Of a stretch of DNA of 9,133 bases, positions 1 through 6,612 are shown piece by piece. Source of the stretch: Bacteroidales bacterium. GTDB lineage: Bacteria > Bacteroidota > Bacteroidia > Bacteroidales > ML635J-15. The translations under genes were made by a program, and so were the position numbers. The number at the start of each line of letters is the position of its first letter. Positions within the stretch are counted from its first letter, which is position 1. The notes beneath the pieces are model-generated. The model was not told the DNA's origin and did not search any database. It saw nothing but the letters and a program-made list of their open reading frames with translations. The stretch lies in contig JAGOEF010000050.1 in NCBI GenBank assembly GCA_017997855.1, positions 1 through 9,133 on the forward strand, given 5' to 3'.

Positions 1-335
1 TTATAAACCTTTGCGGGATGATAGGCGTTGACGAATCGGCAACATTAATAAAACATGCTGCAGTGGTTATTACTCACGATACAGGAATGATGCATATTGC
101 CGCGGCATTTCGTAAAGTGATATTTTCGGTATGGGGGAATACAGTTCCCCGGTTTGGGATGAGTCCCTACATGGCCGACGAGCGCTCACAGATATTTGAG
201 GTCGAAAACCTGGCTTGCCGGCCATGCTCAAAGTTGGGTTATAAGCGTTGTCCGAAAAAACATTTCCGGTGTATGACCGATCAGAACATGAAAATTATTG
301 CACTCGAAGCCAATAAAATTGCCTATCAATGCTAA
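1..335 (+). CDS. Family 9 glycosyltransferase (ADP-heptose:LPS heptosyltransferase type), C-terminal part
   Basis: This is the 3' end of a gene that begins before the window; the frame is open from base 3. The visible ~110 residues match the C-terminal nucleotide-sugar-binding half of GT9 heptosyltransferases. A stretch reading ITHDTGMMHIAAAF fits the family's (T/N)D(S/T)GxxHxAxA motif that contacts the ADP-sugar. It is followed by VWGNTVPRFGMSPY and a cysteine-rich tail (CRPCSKLG, then CP and CM) common in Bacteroidota members. Family knowledge: these enzymes add heptose or related sugars to the lipopolysaccharide core on the inner face of the cytoplasmic membrane. The acceptor cannot be deduced from this part. 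Its stop codon overlaps the start of the next gene by 7 bases, so the two are probably co-transcribed and coupled in translation. Confidence 0.85.
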   Translation, partial: INLCGMIGVDESATLIKHAAVVITHDTGMMHIAAAFRKVIFSVWGNTVPRFGMSPYMADERSQIFEVENLACRPCSKLGYKRCPKKHFRCMTDQNMKIIALEANKIAYQC

Positions 336-517
336 AAACCTGCCCACGTTGCCAGCGCCGCTTTCAATGCACCGGCGATTATAAATGCAACTGCATGAAT
401 ACCAAAACCAATCCTGAAAAACTGGCAGAAGTTCGAAAAACGTATAAATCCTGTCTCTGCCCAAAATGTTTACAATCCTTATGCGGTACCGAAAATGAGA
501 ATGATTTGCATAAATAA
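329..517 (+). CDS. Cysteine-rich CWC-family small protein
   Basis: A 62-residue protein with nine cysteines. The order is CPRC near the N-terminus (C5, C8), C14, a CNC pair (C20, C22), a basic linker, then CLCPKC (C42, C44, C47) and C52. This layout fits the cysteine-rich CWC family: an N-terminal CPxC, a central CWC and a C-terminal CLCxxCL. The spacing suggests binding of zinc or another metal, but the family has no established function. The namesake Trp is Asn here. The ATG lies inside the last codons of the upstream glycosyltransferase gene (7-base overlap), so translation is probably coupled. The 3' end carries the -33 box of the tRNA-Cys promoter. The family call rests on the cysteine pattern; the role is unknown. 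Confidence 0.75.
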   Translation: MLKTCPRCQRRFQCTGDYKCNCMNTKTNPEKLAEVRKTYKSCLCPKCLQSLCGTENENDLHK

Positions 518-535
518 TAATTATTTGTATTTTTG
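505..535 (+). promoter_or_regulatory. Bacteroidota-type promoter for tRNA-Cys
   Basis: TTTG at 505-508, a 19-base spacer, then TATTTTTG at 528-535. This matches the Bacteroidota primary-sigma consensus TTTG-N19-21-TAnnTTTG at every fixed position. Transcription should begin near 540-543, a few bases before the tRNA at 548. The -33 box lies inside the 3' end of the small cysteine-rich gene. It is the best promoter match in the window. Confidence 0.8.
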
Positions 536-547
536 CATCACCCAAAA

Positions 548-618
548 GGTAACTTGGCCGAGTGGCTAGGCATCGGTCTGCAAAACCGGGTACGGCGGTT
601 CGAATCCGCCAGTTACCT
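548..618 (+). tRNA. tRNA-Cys (anticodon GCA)
   Basis: A complete cloverleaf can be folded by eye. The acceptor stem is 548-554 with 611-617, a perfect 7 bp. The D stem is 557-559 with 569-571. The anticodon stem is 573-577 with 585-589, with one T-G pair at its base. The anticodon loop CTGCAAA puts GCA at 580-582. The variable region is 4 bases (590-593). The T stem GGCGG/CCGCC (594-598, 606-610) closes a TTCGAAT loop. The discriminator at 618 is T, the known identity base for tRNA-Cys. The 3' CCA is not fully encoded (the next bases are CA then A), so it must be added after transcription. Confidence 0.97.
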
Positions 619-620
619 CA

Positions 621-654
621 AAAAAAGAATCCTTATTCAGGATTCTTTTTTTTT
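621..654. terminator. Intrinsic terminator after tRNA-Cys, probably bidirectional
   Basis: Arms 625-632 (AAGAATCC) and 640-647 (GGATTCTT) form an 8-bp stem with a 7-base loop. A T run reaches 654 on the plus strand. On the minus strand the six A residues at 621-626 give a T run, so the same hairpin can end the convergent sigma/anti-sigma operon, whose last stop is at 674. Confidence 0.85.
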
Positions 655-673
655 AATATCCTCAAGAATTCGA

Positions 674-1894
674 TTAATAAAGCTTAAATCGGATGGGAAT
701 AACAAAATTCACGTTTACCGGTTTTCCGCGTTGCTTGCCGGGCTTCCAGTCGGGCAACATTTTTATTACCCTGACCGCTTCATCGTCGAGGCTTTGACAA
801 ACACCCCTTACTACCTCGACTTTGGTGACTTTACCACGTGCGTTTATTATAAACTGAACATACACCGTTCCTTCGATTGAAGAATTCATAGCACTCACAG
901 GATACTGCACATTGTCGGCAATAAAGCGCAGTAAGGCAGAATCTCCGCCCGGAAATTCCGGCTTCTCTTCAACAACAGTAAATGCAATCGGCTCGATGCA
1001 TTCATCCACTATTGCTTCTTCCTTCTCTTCAACAATCATATAATCCACATCGCTATCCACTGTTCTTATATCTTCGACAGCCGACGGACTTTCAAGATTC
1101 CCGCTGTTTTCAACTTTCTTATTGGCATCTCTTTTCTCCTGACGGCTTTCGCGGGATTTACTTTCGGTGCGAGCGGGTGCCGAAGCACCGCCGGTGGCCA
1201 GTGTTTCGCTTTTACTATTTTCTTTGGGTATTAACTCTGCAGTGGTTCCCGGCGATTGTCTTTCGTAATCAGCCTCATCACTGTCGGTCACCGAAGTCTC
1301 TTCAACAGCAGCAAAACCGGCATCATCAGCCATGCCGATTGCATCGAAAAAAACTCCATCCGGACTGATTGGCTTACCGGCATCAGACATAGTGCCACCG
1401 GTTACAGGCTCTGGTTCATGTAATGTAATATTATCGGCAATCGCATCCTTCCCCGTCATATCGGTCTTTTGCTGAGAATTTTCTTTTGATGCCGTTTCAG
1501 CCGCCTTCTCATGCCTGCTGAATTGGTCGGGAGCGTATAAGGGTGATCGGGTTTTAAAGTTAATCATTATAACAGTGCTGATTACGAGCGTTACCAACAC
1601 GGCGGCAGCTGCAAAGCGCAGTTTTTCGGGGCTAAGAAAGACTAATGTTTTTCTTTTTTTTTCGACTTGTTTGTCGATGTCATTGTGTAAAGCGGCCAAT
1701 TCAGCGTCGAGGTTAAGGTCGGCAGGCATGGCCATTAAACCATCGACAATGTCGGAGCATAGCTCACAGTCGGCAAGATGCTCTTCGACACGACGGATTT
1801 CTTCGGGCTTAAGTGTGCCATCGACATATTTCCGTAGTTCTTCGAAAGAACAGCACTCACCGGGTTGCCATATATTGTTTTTACTCTCAGTCAT
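674..1894 (-). CDS. Membrane anti-sigma factor with a periplasmic TonB C-terminal domain
   Basis: A 406-residue protein in three parts. Residues 1-60 look like a zinc-binding anti-sigma domain, with the H-x3-C-x2-C motif at H39, C43 and C46 and further cysteines at C14 and C15. Residues about 92-112 form one hydrophobic helix. A Ser/Thr/Glu/Lys-rich linker of low complexity runs to about residue 305. Residues about 307-406 are a TonB C-terminal domain: KPEFPGG, NVQYP, EGTVYVQF, GKVTKVEVVRG, DEAVRVIKMLPDWKPGK and a final VNFVIPIRFKL. With the charge pattern, the sigma-binding part should be cytoplasmic and the TonB part periplasmic. Its start overlaps the sigma gene by 8 bases, so this is very likely the regulator of that sigma factor. 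I infer, but cannot show, that the TonB domain senses or contacts an outer-membrane TonB-dependent protein. The linker is poor in proline, unlike that of classical TonB. C299 and C366 are the only periplasmic cysteines. Confidence 0.85.
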   Translation of the reverse strand: MTESKNNIWQPGECCSFEELRKYVDGTLKPEEIRRVEEHLADCELCSDIVDGLMAMPADLNLDAELAALHNDIDKQVEKKRKTLVFLSPEKLRFAAAAVLVTLVISTVIMINFKTRSPLYAPDQFSRHEKAAETASKENSQQKTDMTGKDAIADNITLHEPEPVTGGTMSDAGKPISPDGVFFDAIGMADDAGFAAVEETSVTDSDEADYERQSPGTTAELIPKENSKSETLATGGASAPARTESKSRESRQEKRDANKKVENSGNLESPSAVEDIRTVDSDVDYMIVEEKEEAIVDECIEPIAFTVVEEKPEFPGGDSALLRFIADNVQYPVSAMNSSIEGTVYVQFIINARGKVTKVEVVRGVCQSLDDEAVRVIKMLPDWKPGKQRGKPVNVNFVIPIRFKLY

Positions 1895-2474
1895 GGTAGT
1901 TGTCCATCATAATTTTTAAGTTTCGTTTACCATTTTGAATATAGCTCTTTACTTTTTTAAGGTCGAAGCCGGTAACAGAACTGATTTCGGTGTATGATTT
2001 CTGCTCCAGATAAAACAATTCAACACATACCCTTTGTTCATCGTTCAGCCGCGTAATACACAATTCGAGCGCAACCAGTTTGTTTTCTTTTTCGACAATC
2101 TCTTGATGCGAGCCCGAATCATCTTCCATAAAAACTCCTGTATCATTTTTCAACCGGTCATCGAATTCATACTCTGTTTTCGATGCCCTGAGCTGCATCA
2201 GGCAATGGTTTCGCACCAAAGTGTGAAGCCACGATTTAAAATTGCTCACCTGATGTGTTTTCAACTTTTCGAGCAACACTTCGAAAATATCCATCGAAGC
2301 ATCTTTGCTCAAATCGCTGTCTCTGAAATATTTATAGCAGATAGAATATATCATTGCCGAATACCGTTTGAACAATTCTCCTACCGGATCGGGCTTCAGC
2401 CCGGTCTGATACTGTGCTATCAGCTCAATGTCGCTTTTATTCCGGTATGGGTTTATTCCAAACAATCGGGTCAA
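1887..2474 (-). CDS. RNA polymerase sigma factor, ECF-like (sigma-70 family)
   Basis: A 195-residue protein with the two-domain plan of ECF sigma factors. Region 2, for core RNA polymerase and -10 binding, spans about residues 34-97 (LFKRYSAMIYSICYKYF, then a DIFEVLLEKL segment and the WLHTLVRNHCL end). Region 4 spans about 136-188, with a helix-turn-helix at YTEISSVTGFDLKKVKSYI for -35 recognition. The linker between them is acidic. No ATG occurs in frame before residue 41, which is already inside region 2. The start is therefore a TTG at 2474 (used here) or the TTG three codons later. The gene overlaps the anti-sigma gene by 8 bases, the usual order for a sigma/anti-sigma pair. The regulon cannot be deduced, and I see no clear autoregulatory site. 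Confidence 0.9.
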   Translation of the reverse strand: MTRLFGINPYRNKSDIELIAQYQTGLKPDPVGELFKRYSAMIYSICYKYFRDSDLSKDASMDIFEVLLEKLKTHQVSNFKSWLHTLVRNHCLMQLRASKTEYEFDDRLKNDTGVFMEDDSGSHQEIVEKENKLVALELCITRLNDEQRVCVELFYLEQKSYTEISSVTGFDLKKVKSYIQNGKRNLKIMMDNYHD

Positions 2475-2482
2475 ATTTTTGT

Positions 2483-2515
2483 TAAAAATAGATATTTAAA
2501 CCGAGCATGCCCAAA
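2483..2515 (-). promoter_or_regulatory. Candidate promoter for the sigma/anti-sigma operon
   Basis: On the minus strand, TTTG (2515-2512) is followed after 21 bases by TATTTTTA (2490-2483), which matches seven of the eight positions of TAnnTTTG. The box ends only 8 bases before the TTG start, so the transcript would be almost leaderless from that start. Either the box, the assigned start or the usual leader length is off. This is a pattern match only. Confidence 0.45.
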
Positions 2516-2585
2516 ACTGCCTGTGAAATTTTTCGACCTTGCATACAACATTATTAAATAGTAACTTGCAAACCTTTCGATTAGT

Positions 2586-3020
2586 ATGCAGTTACCCGAA
2601 AAACGCTTTATTACTTTTCTCAGGAAACACCATGTTTTTGCCCTGGGAACCTGTAGGGATGGAACTCCCCATACCGCTTCCTGCTTTTATGCCTTCGACG
2701 GTGAAAATATCAGTCTGATTTTCACTTCAGACCAACTCACAAAGCATGCAACAGATATGTTAATTAATAATCGCGTTTCGGCAAATATTCATCTCGAAAC
2801 TAAGCTGGTGGGCAAAATCAGGGGTATACAGATTACCGGGAATGTACGTCTTGCATCAGGTACCGAGGAATCGCATTGCCGGAACCTGTACTTACGAAGA
2901 TTTCCATACGCTGTAATAATGAAAACCTGCTTCTGGATTCTCGAAATCGAAAGTATGAAAATGACTGATAACCGCCTGGGGTTTGGCAAAAAATTACACT
3001 GGCACCGAAATGATTCTTAA
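2586..3020 (+). CDS. yhbP: YhbP-like (UPF0306) protein with the pyridoxamine 5'-phosphate oxidase flavin-binding fold
   Basis: A 144-residue protein, close in length to E. coli YhbP (about 147). Similarity to YhbP as I recall it runs end to end. It includes an opening FLRKHHVFALGT, CFYAFD, TKHATDM, an IRGIQITGNVR strand (about residues 78-88), the YLRRFPYA segment and a closing TDNRLGFGKKLHW. The family has the split-barrel fold of FMN-binding pyridoxamine phosphate oxidase-like proteins, but its substrate is unknown. The ATG is the first in frame after the divergent gap with the sigma operon. I could not find a convincing promoter box in that 111-base gap for this direction. The 3' end overlaps the methyltransferase gene by 11 bases, so the two form one transcription unit. 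Confidence 0.8.
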   Translation: MQLPEKRFITFLRKHHVFALGTCRDGTPHTASCFYAFDGENISLIFTSDQLTKHATDMLINNRVSANIHLETKLVGKIRGIQITGNVRLASGTEESHCRNLYLRRFPYAVIMKTCFWILEIESMKMTDNRLGFGKKLHWHRNDS

Positions 3021-3882
3021 CATAAATTCCATACTTCCCTCCTACGCACTTATCGACTGTGGCAACGGCAATAAGCTCGAAAGATTTGGCGATAAAATTC
3101 TCATCCGTCCGGAACTCAGCGCAACCGGCATCCAAACCCTTAGCCTGCATGAATGGGAAGAAATGGCCCATGCGCGGTTTACCGAAACGGGAAATAATCA
3201 GGGAAAATGGGAGTATTTCGGTGATAGATTTACCGAATGGGAGACCATGCTCCCGATTCATGAAAAAAAACTGGCGGTGCGTTTACAGCTCAGTTCTTTC
3301 AAGCATGTTGGAATATTTCCCGAACAGGCCGTTAACTGGGAATACCTACTAAGCCAGAAACCCGGTAACAATGACGAAAACAAACTGCTGAATCTGTTCG
3401 GGTACACAGGAATTGCTTCGTTGTTTGCTGCAGCAGGCGGGTTTTCGGTTACCCATGTCGATTCGCTGAAACAGGTAGTTGAACGGGGAAAAGAAATGAT
3501 GCATCGCAATAATTTGGACGGAATCCGCTGGATTGTTGACGATGCCCGCGATTTTGTTCGCCGCGAAATGAAACGGGGAAACCGTTATCGTGGTGTAATA
3601 TTAGACCCACCGGCAGCCGGAAAAGGGAGCAAAGGTCGTTTCTGGAAACTCGAAAAAGACCTCGCACCATTGCTTGCTGATATTAAAACGCTGCTGTTGC
3701 CCGATGGTTTTCTGATAATGAGCCTGTATGCAGGATTTGCCGGAATACCATACATTACAGCGTTGGCAACATCGTTGTTTGCTGATGCACACATCGAAAC
3801 CTGCGACGAAATAATCGGGCAAACAGCCGAAGGAAAATCCATCAGTCACGGCGTTTTACTGCGACTTATCGTGCATGGGTAA
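3010..3882 (+). CDS. Class I SAM-dependent methyltransferase, RlmI/RlmK-related
   Basis: A 290-residue protein. An N-terminal module reads LIDCGNGNKLERFGDKILIRP, the usual opening of this group. The Rossmann-type methyltransferase domain follows. Motif I for S-adenosylmethionine is LLNLFGYTGIASLFAAAGG (about residues 126-144), with an acidic strand end at D151 and D177-D178. LDPPAAGKG (about 198-206) is motif IV, where the DPP triplet lies near the target base in the related RlmI/RlmK 23S rRNA enzymes. I chose the ATG at 3010 because a longer frame from a TTG at 2983 would run deeper into the upstream gene and adds residues not typical of the family. Relatives methylate 23S rRNA cytosine or guanine, but the target here is inferred from the family only. 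The gene converges on ispH with a gap of 19 bases. Confidence 0.85.
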   Translation: MILNINSILPSYALIDCGNGNKLERFGDKILIRPELSATGIQTLSLHEWEEMAHARFTETGNNQGKWEYFGDRFTEWETMLPIHEKKLAVRLQLSSFKHVGIFPEQAVNWEYLLSQKPGNNDENKLLNLFGYTGIASLFAAAGGFSVTHVDSLKQVVERGKEMMHRNNLDGIRWIVDDARDFVRREMKRGNRYRGVILDPPAAGKGSKGRFWKLEKDLAPLLADIKTLLLPDGFLIMSLYAGFAGIPYITALATSLFADAHIETCDEIIGQTAEGKSISHGVLLRLIVHG

Positions 3883-3901
3883 ACGTTAGCAGGATTTACG
3901 A

Positions 3902-4768
3902 TTACATTTTTTCAACACTTTCGGCAACTTCCTTCATCAGACGTAAGGGAGTACTGGTAGCACCACAAACACCCACAGTATCGTCAGGGCGAAACCACTG
4001 CGGAACAATTTCGTCGGGGCGGGCAATAAAATAGCTGCGCGGGTTGATGCTTTTGCAGATATCGAACAGCATTTTACCATTCGAACTTTTGCGGTCGCTC
4101 ACAAATAGTATTACAGAATAACGGGCAGCAAATTCAGCAATCAGCGGCTCGCGTTTCGACATAAGCGGACAAATGCTGTTCAGTGATTTTATGTGCGAAT
4201 TACTGCCGGTAAGCTGAATGGCTTTTTCGCTTATCCGGTCAACAATAAGCTTAAATTTTTCAGGGCTTTGGGTAGTTTGCGAAAAAATAAAAACGGGTTT
4301 TGCTGCATCAACCTGATCCAAATCGGGAATATCGCTCACCACAATGGCTTGTCCGGGAACCTGCCCAACCAGTCCGTTTACCTCGGCATGATTTTTTTTA
4401 CCAAAAATAACAATCTGAATATTGGAAGGACCAGCTTTTGCTGCATCGCGTATTCGTTTTTGAAGCCGCAGCACCACCGGACACGATGCATCAATCAGCT
4501 GAATATTGTTTTTTCGTGCAGTTTCGTAGGTTTCGGGGGGTTCGCCGTGCGCCCTGATTAATACGGTTACATTGCGCAGTTGAGAAAGAATTGCATGGTC
4601 GATAATTTCGAGCCCCATGCGCGTGAGCCTTTCGACTTCGACACTATTGTGCACAATATCGCCAAGACAATACAACTGTTTTTGCTCCGATAGAATTATT
4701 TCGGCCTTCTCAATGGCATGGGTCACCCCCGGACAAAATCCCGAATTTGGGTCAATCTCAACTATCAT
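3902..4768 (-). CDS. ispH: 4-hydroxy-3-methylbut-2-enyl diphosphate reductase
   Basis: A 288-residue protein and the last enzyme of the MEP isoprenoid pathway: it reduces HMBPP to isopentenyl and dimethylallyl diphosphate using an iron-sulphur cluster. The three cluster cysteines are visible as C12 (GFCPGV), C96 (DASCPVV) and C200 (SICPLM). Substrate-pocket residues are H40 in GDIVHN, H74 in IRAHGEP, H127 and E129 in NHAEVNG, and T166 in SQTTQS. The SSNGKML and CGATSTP segments correspond to the SSN and ASTP motifs. The ATG overlaps the end of cmk by 11 bases, so the gene is the third member of the porQ-cmk-ispH unit. The segment after C200 differs from the proteobacterial form, probably a lineage variant. 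Confidence 0.96.
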   Translation of the reverse strand: MIVEIDPNSGFCPGVTHAIEKAEIILSEQKQLYCLGDIVHNSVEVERLTRMGLEIIDHAILSQLRNVTVLIRAHGEPPETYETARKNNIQLIDASCPVVLRLQKRIRDAAKAGPSNIQIVIFGKKNHAEVNGLVGQVPGQAIVVSDIPDLDQVDAAKPVFIFSQTTQSPEKFKLIVDRISEKAIQLTGSNSHIKSLNSICPLMSKREPLIAEFAARYSVILFVSDRKSSNGKMLFDICKSINPRSYFIARPDEIVPQWFRPDDTVGVCGATSTPLRLMKEVAESVEKM

Positions 4769-5489
4769 TACCCGGTGTTTTAAGTGATTTCAGCACTTCC
4801 TGAGCCAGTTGCAATGCCCTGCTCAGGGTTTCTTCGGCGTTCAGCAGGCTGTTGTCGAGCAATACGGCATCATCGGCCTGCCGCAAAGGGCTTTCGCTGC
4901 GGGTTGAATCGATTTCGTCGCGGGTAATTACATTTTGTAACACCTCATCGAAGGAAACCTGTTCACCATTGTGGCTTAGTTCCTTAAACCGGCGCTGCGC
5001 CCTGATTTCGGCAGTTGCAGTGAGAAATATCTTGAGTTGTGCATCAGGAAAAACCACGGTTCCAATATCGCGCCCGTCCATGACAATCCCGCCATGCTCG
5101 GCCAGCTTACGCTGCAATTTCACCAGATGACGACGCACTTCGCAGATTGTACTTACACGGCTAACCAGTTGAGAAACTTCAAGACTCCTGATTTTCTCTT
5201 CCACATCAACACCATTCAGGATAGTCCGTGGCCGGTAGTCGTCTCCCTGCCTGAAGCCCACTTCAATCTCCGGCAGGGCCGAAATAAGTTTTTCGGGATA
5301 AATAAAATCGCTTCCAACCAGATTATTACTGTGAGCATAGAGGGTGACGGCCCGATACATGGCACCGCTGTCGATATAGGTGTAACCCAGCTTTTCGGCC
5401 AGTTTACGGGCAAGGGTACTTTTTCCGCACGACGAGTGTCCGTCGATGGCTATAATTATTCCTGCGATATGTTGCGGTTCTCCTGTCAA
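4758..5489 (-). CDS. cmk: (d)CMP kinase (cytidylate kinase)
   Basis: A 243-residue cytoplasmic P-loop kinase that phosphorylates CMP and dCMP with ATP in pyrimidine nucleotide metabolism. Walker A is GHSSCGKST at residues 17-25, and the TYIDSGAMYRAVT substrate segment follows at about 37-49. MDGRDIGTVVFPDA at about 137-150 and the C-terminal RDEIDSTRSESPLRQADDA with LDNS are family signatures. No suitable ATG exists upstream of the P-loop, so the start is taken as the TTG four bases after the porQ stop codon. This spacing implies translational coupling. It overlaps ispH downstream by 11 bases. Confidence 0.95.
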   Translation of the reverse strand: MTGEPQHIAGIIIAIDGHSSCGKSTLARKLAEKLGYTYIDSGAMYRAVTLYAHSNNLVGSDFIYPEKLISALPEIEVGFRQGDDYRPRTILNGVDVEEKIRSLEVSQLVSRVSTICEVRRHLVKLQRKLAEHGGIVMDGRDIGTVVFPDAQLKIFLTATAEIRAQRRFKELSHNGEQVSFDEVLQNVITRDEIDSTRSESPLRQADDAVLLDNSLLNAEETLSRALQLAQEVLKSLKTPGNDS

Positions 5490-5493
5490 AACC

Positions 5494-6594
5494 TTACAGG
5501 CTGCTTTTCCGGTAAAATGAGTTCAAATTGGTTGATATGCTGATGAGGTGCGATTTCCCGGCCAGGTGGTAGTTGGCAAAACCATAGGCAATATTGAACT
5601 TCGAAATTTTAATTCCGGCCCCTACCGAAAACCCGATTAAACCCGGTCGGGTCGAAATGGCAAGCTCTGCCCTGCGCCTGTAATTAAACCCAAGAGAAAT
5701 GTAAAAATTACTGGAAGGCACTATTTCGATACCCACAATGGCGTGACGCAGAAATTCATCACCCACCCTGCCGGCGGCATTGAAAAAGTTATTCACTTTT
5801 TCGGTAAAACTGATACTGTCGGGTTCAGCAGCATCAATATCAGTAAATTGATTGTTGTTGTCGAGTGGGCTGTTGTAACGCAAACTCCAGTTCAGGAGGT
5901 CCTGAAAAGTAAGTGAAAAACGGAACGGGGCATGCCGCAAGCGTTGCGATACGCCTAATTGCAGGTCGTAGGGCAGGTTTTCGTAGTTGCCGGGATAGTA
6001 TGGTTTCAGCTGTGCCCCCATGTTTTTTACTGCCAGACCGGCCGTGAACAACGAATCTTTCGAAAAATAGTGCAATCCCAGATCAACCGCCAGGCCCGAG
6101 GAGAAATAGGTGTACATCGAAGAATAGATAAACTTAAGTGATGCACCGGCATACAGGCGTTCGTAAAGCGGACGGTTGTAACTCAGATTGAAAACATAAT
6201 CGGAAGCCTTGAAATTACCCGAAATTATCCCATTCTCATCCGCATGAATAAAATTACCATAATTCAGATAATAGATACTCCCGCCAAAAGTTCCGTATTT
6301 GTCGAAATGTTTCACATAACCCGCATAGGCAAAATTAATATCGGAAATATAGTTATTATAGCTGATATTCAGCATATTGTCCATCGACTCGTGCATTAAT
6401 GCGGGGTTGGCAAACACCACTGACGGATCGTTGTCGAAAAGCGAAATATTGTTGCCACCCAATGAGGCCAAACGGGCTGTAGGTGGAATATTCAGAAATT
6501 CGTAGGTATTATTGCCTCCTGTCTGGGCCATTCCCGACAAGCAAACGCCTGTAAAAGCAAGCGAAGCAATAAGATGTGTAAAGAATCGAGACAC
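5494..6594 (-). CDS. porQ: Type IX secretion system protein PorQ
   Basis: A 366-residue exported protein. Residues 1-23 are a signal peptide (hydrophobic core LIASLAFTGVCL, likely cleavage after GMA). The mature part has alternating aromatic beta-strand patterns and reads as an outer-membrane barrel-type protein. Its opening, YEFLNIPPTARLASLGG then NDPSVVFANPALM, is the conserved start of PorQ proteins of the PorV/FadL-like group. Family knowledge: PorQ works with the attachment complex (PorU, PorV, PorZ) that handles cargo at the outer surface in type IX secretion. The start is a GTG at 6594; no in-frame ATG lies just upstream. porQ followed by cmk and ispH is, from memory, also the order in Porphyromonas gingivalis, which supports the call. 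Confidence 0.9.
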   Translation of the reverse strand: MSRFFTHLIASLAFTGVCLSGMAQTGGNNTYEFLNIPPTARLASLGGNNISLFDNDPSVVFANPALMHESMDNMLNISYNNYISDINFAYAGYVKHFDKYGTFGGSIYYLNYGNFIHADENGIISGNFKASDYVFNLSYNRPLYERLYAGASLKFIYSSMYTYFSSGLAVDLGLHYFSKDSLFTAGLAVKNMGAQLKPYYPGNYENLPYDLQLGVSQRLRHAPFRFSLTFQDLLNWSLRYNSPLDNNNQFTDIDAAEPDSISFTEKVNNFFNAAGRVGDEFLRHAIVGIEIVPSSNFYISLGFNYRRRAELAISTRPGLIGFSVGAGIKISKFNIAYGFANYHLAGKSHLISISTNLNSFYRKSSL

Positions 6595-6612
6595 AAGGTT
6601 AATTTTAATTCA

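Noticed and set aside
533..880. Plus-strand open frame running through tRNA-Cys and into the anti-sigma gene
   Set aside because: It covers a clear tRNA and terminator and is antisense to a TonB domain, with no protein-family features.
1575..2561. Long plus-strand open frames opposite the sigma and anti-sigma genes
   Set aside because: They have no recognisable domains and lie opposite well-supported genes; they are antisense shadows.
2983..3009. Earlier TTG start for the methyltransferase
   Set aside because: It adds nine residues that are out of character for the family and deepens the overlap with the upstream gene. The ATG at 3010 fits better.
3883..3901. Terminator between the convergent methyltransferase and ispH genes
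   Set aside because: Only a weak GTAAA/TTTAC pairing with no T run is visible, so I do not call it.
5037..5543. 168-codon plus-strand frame opposite cmk
   Set aside because: It is antisense to a clear kinase with all motifs intact, and has no domain pattern of its own.
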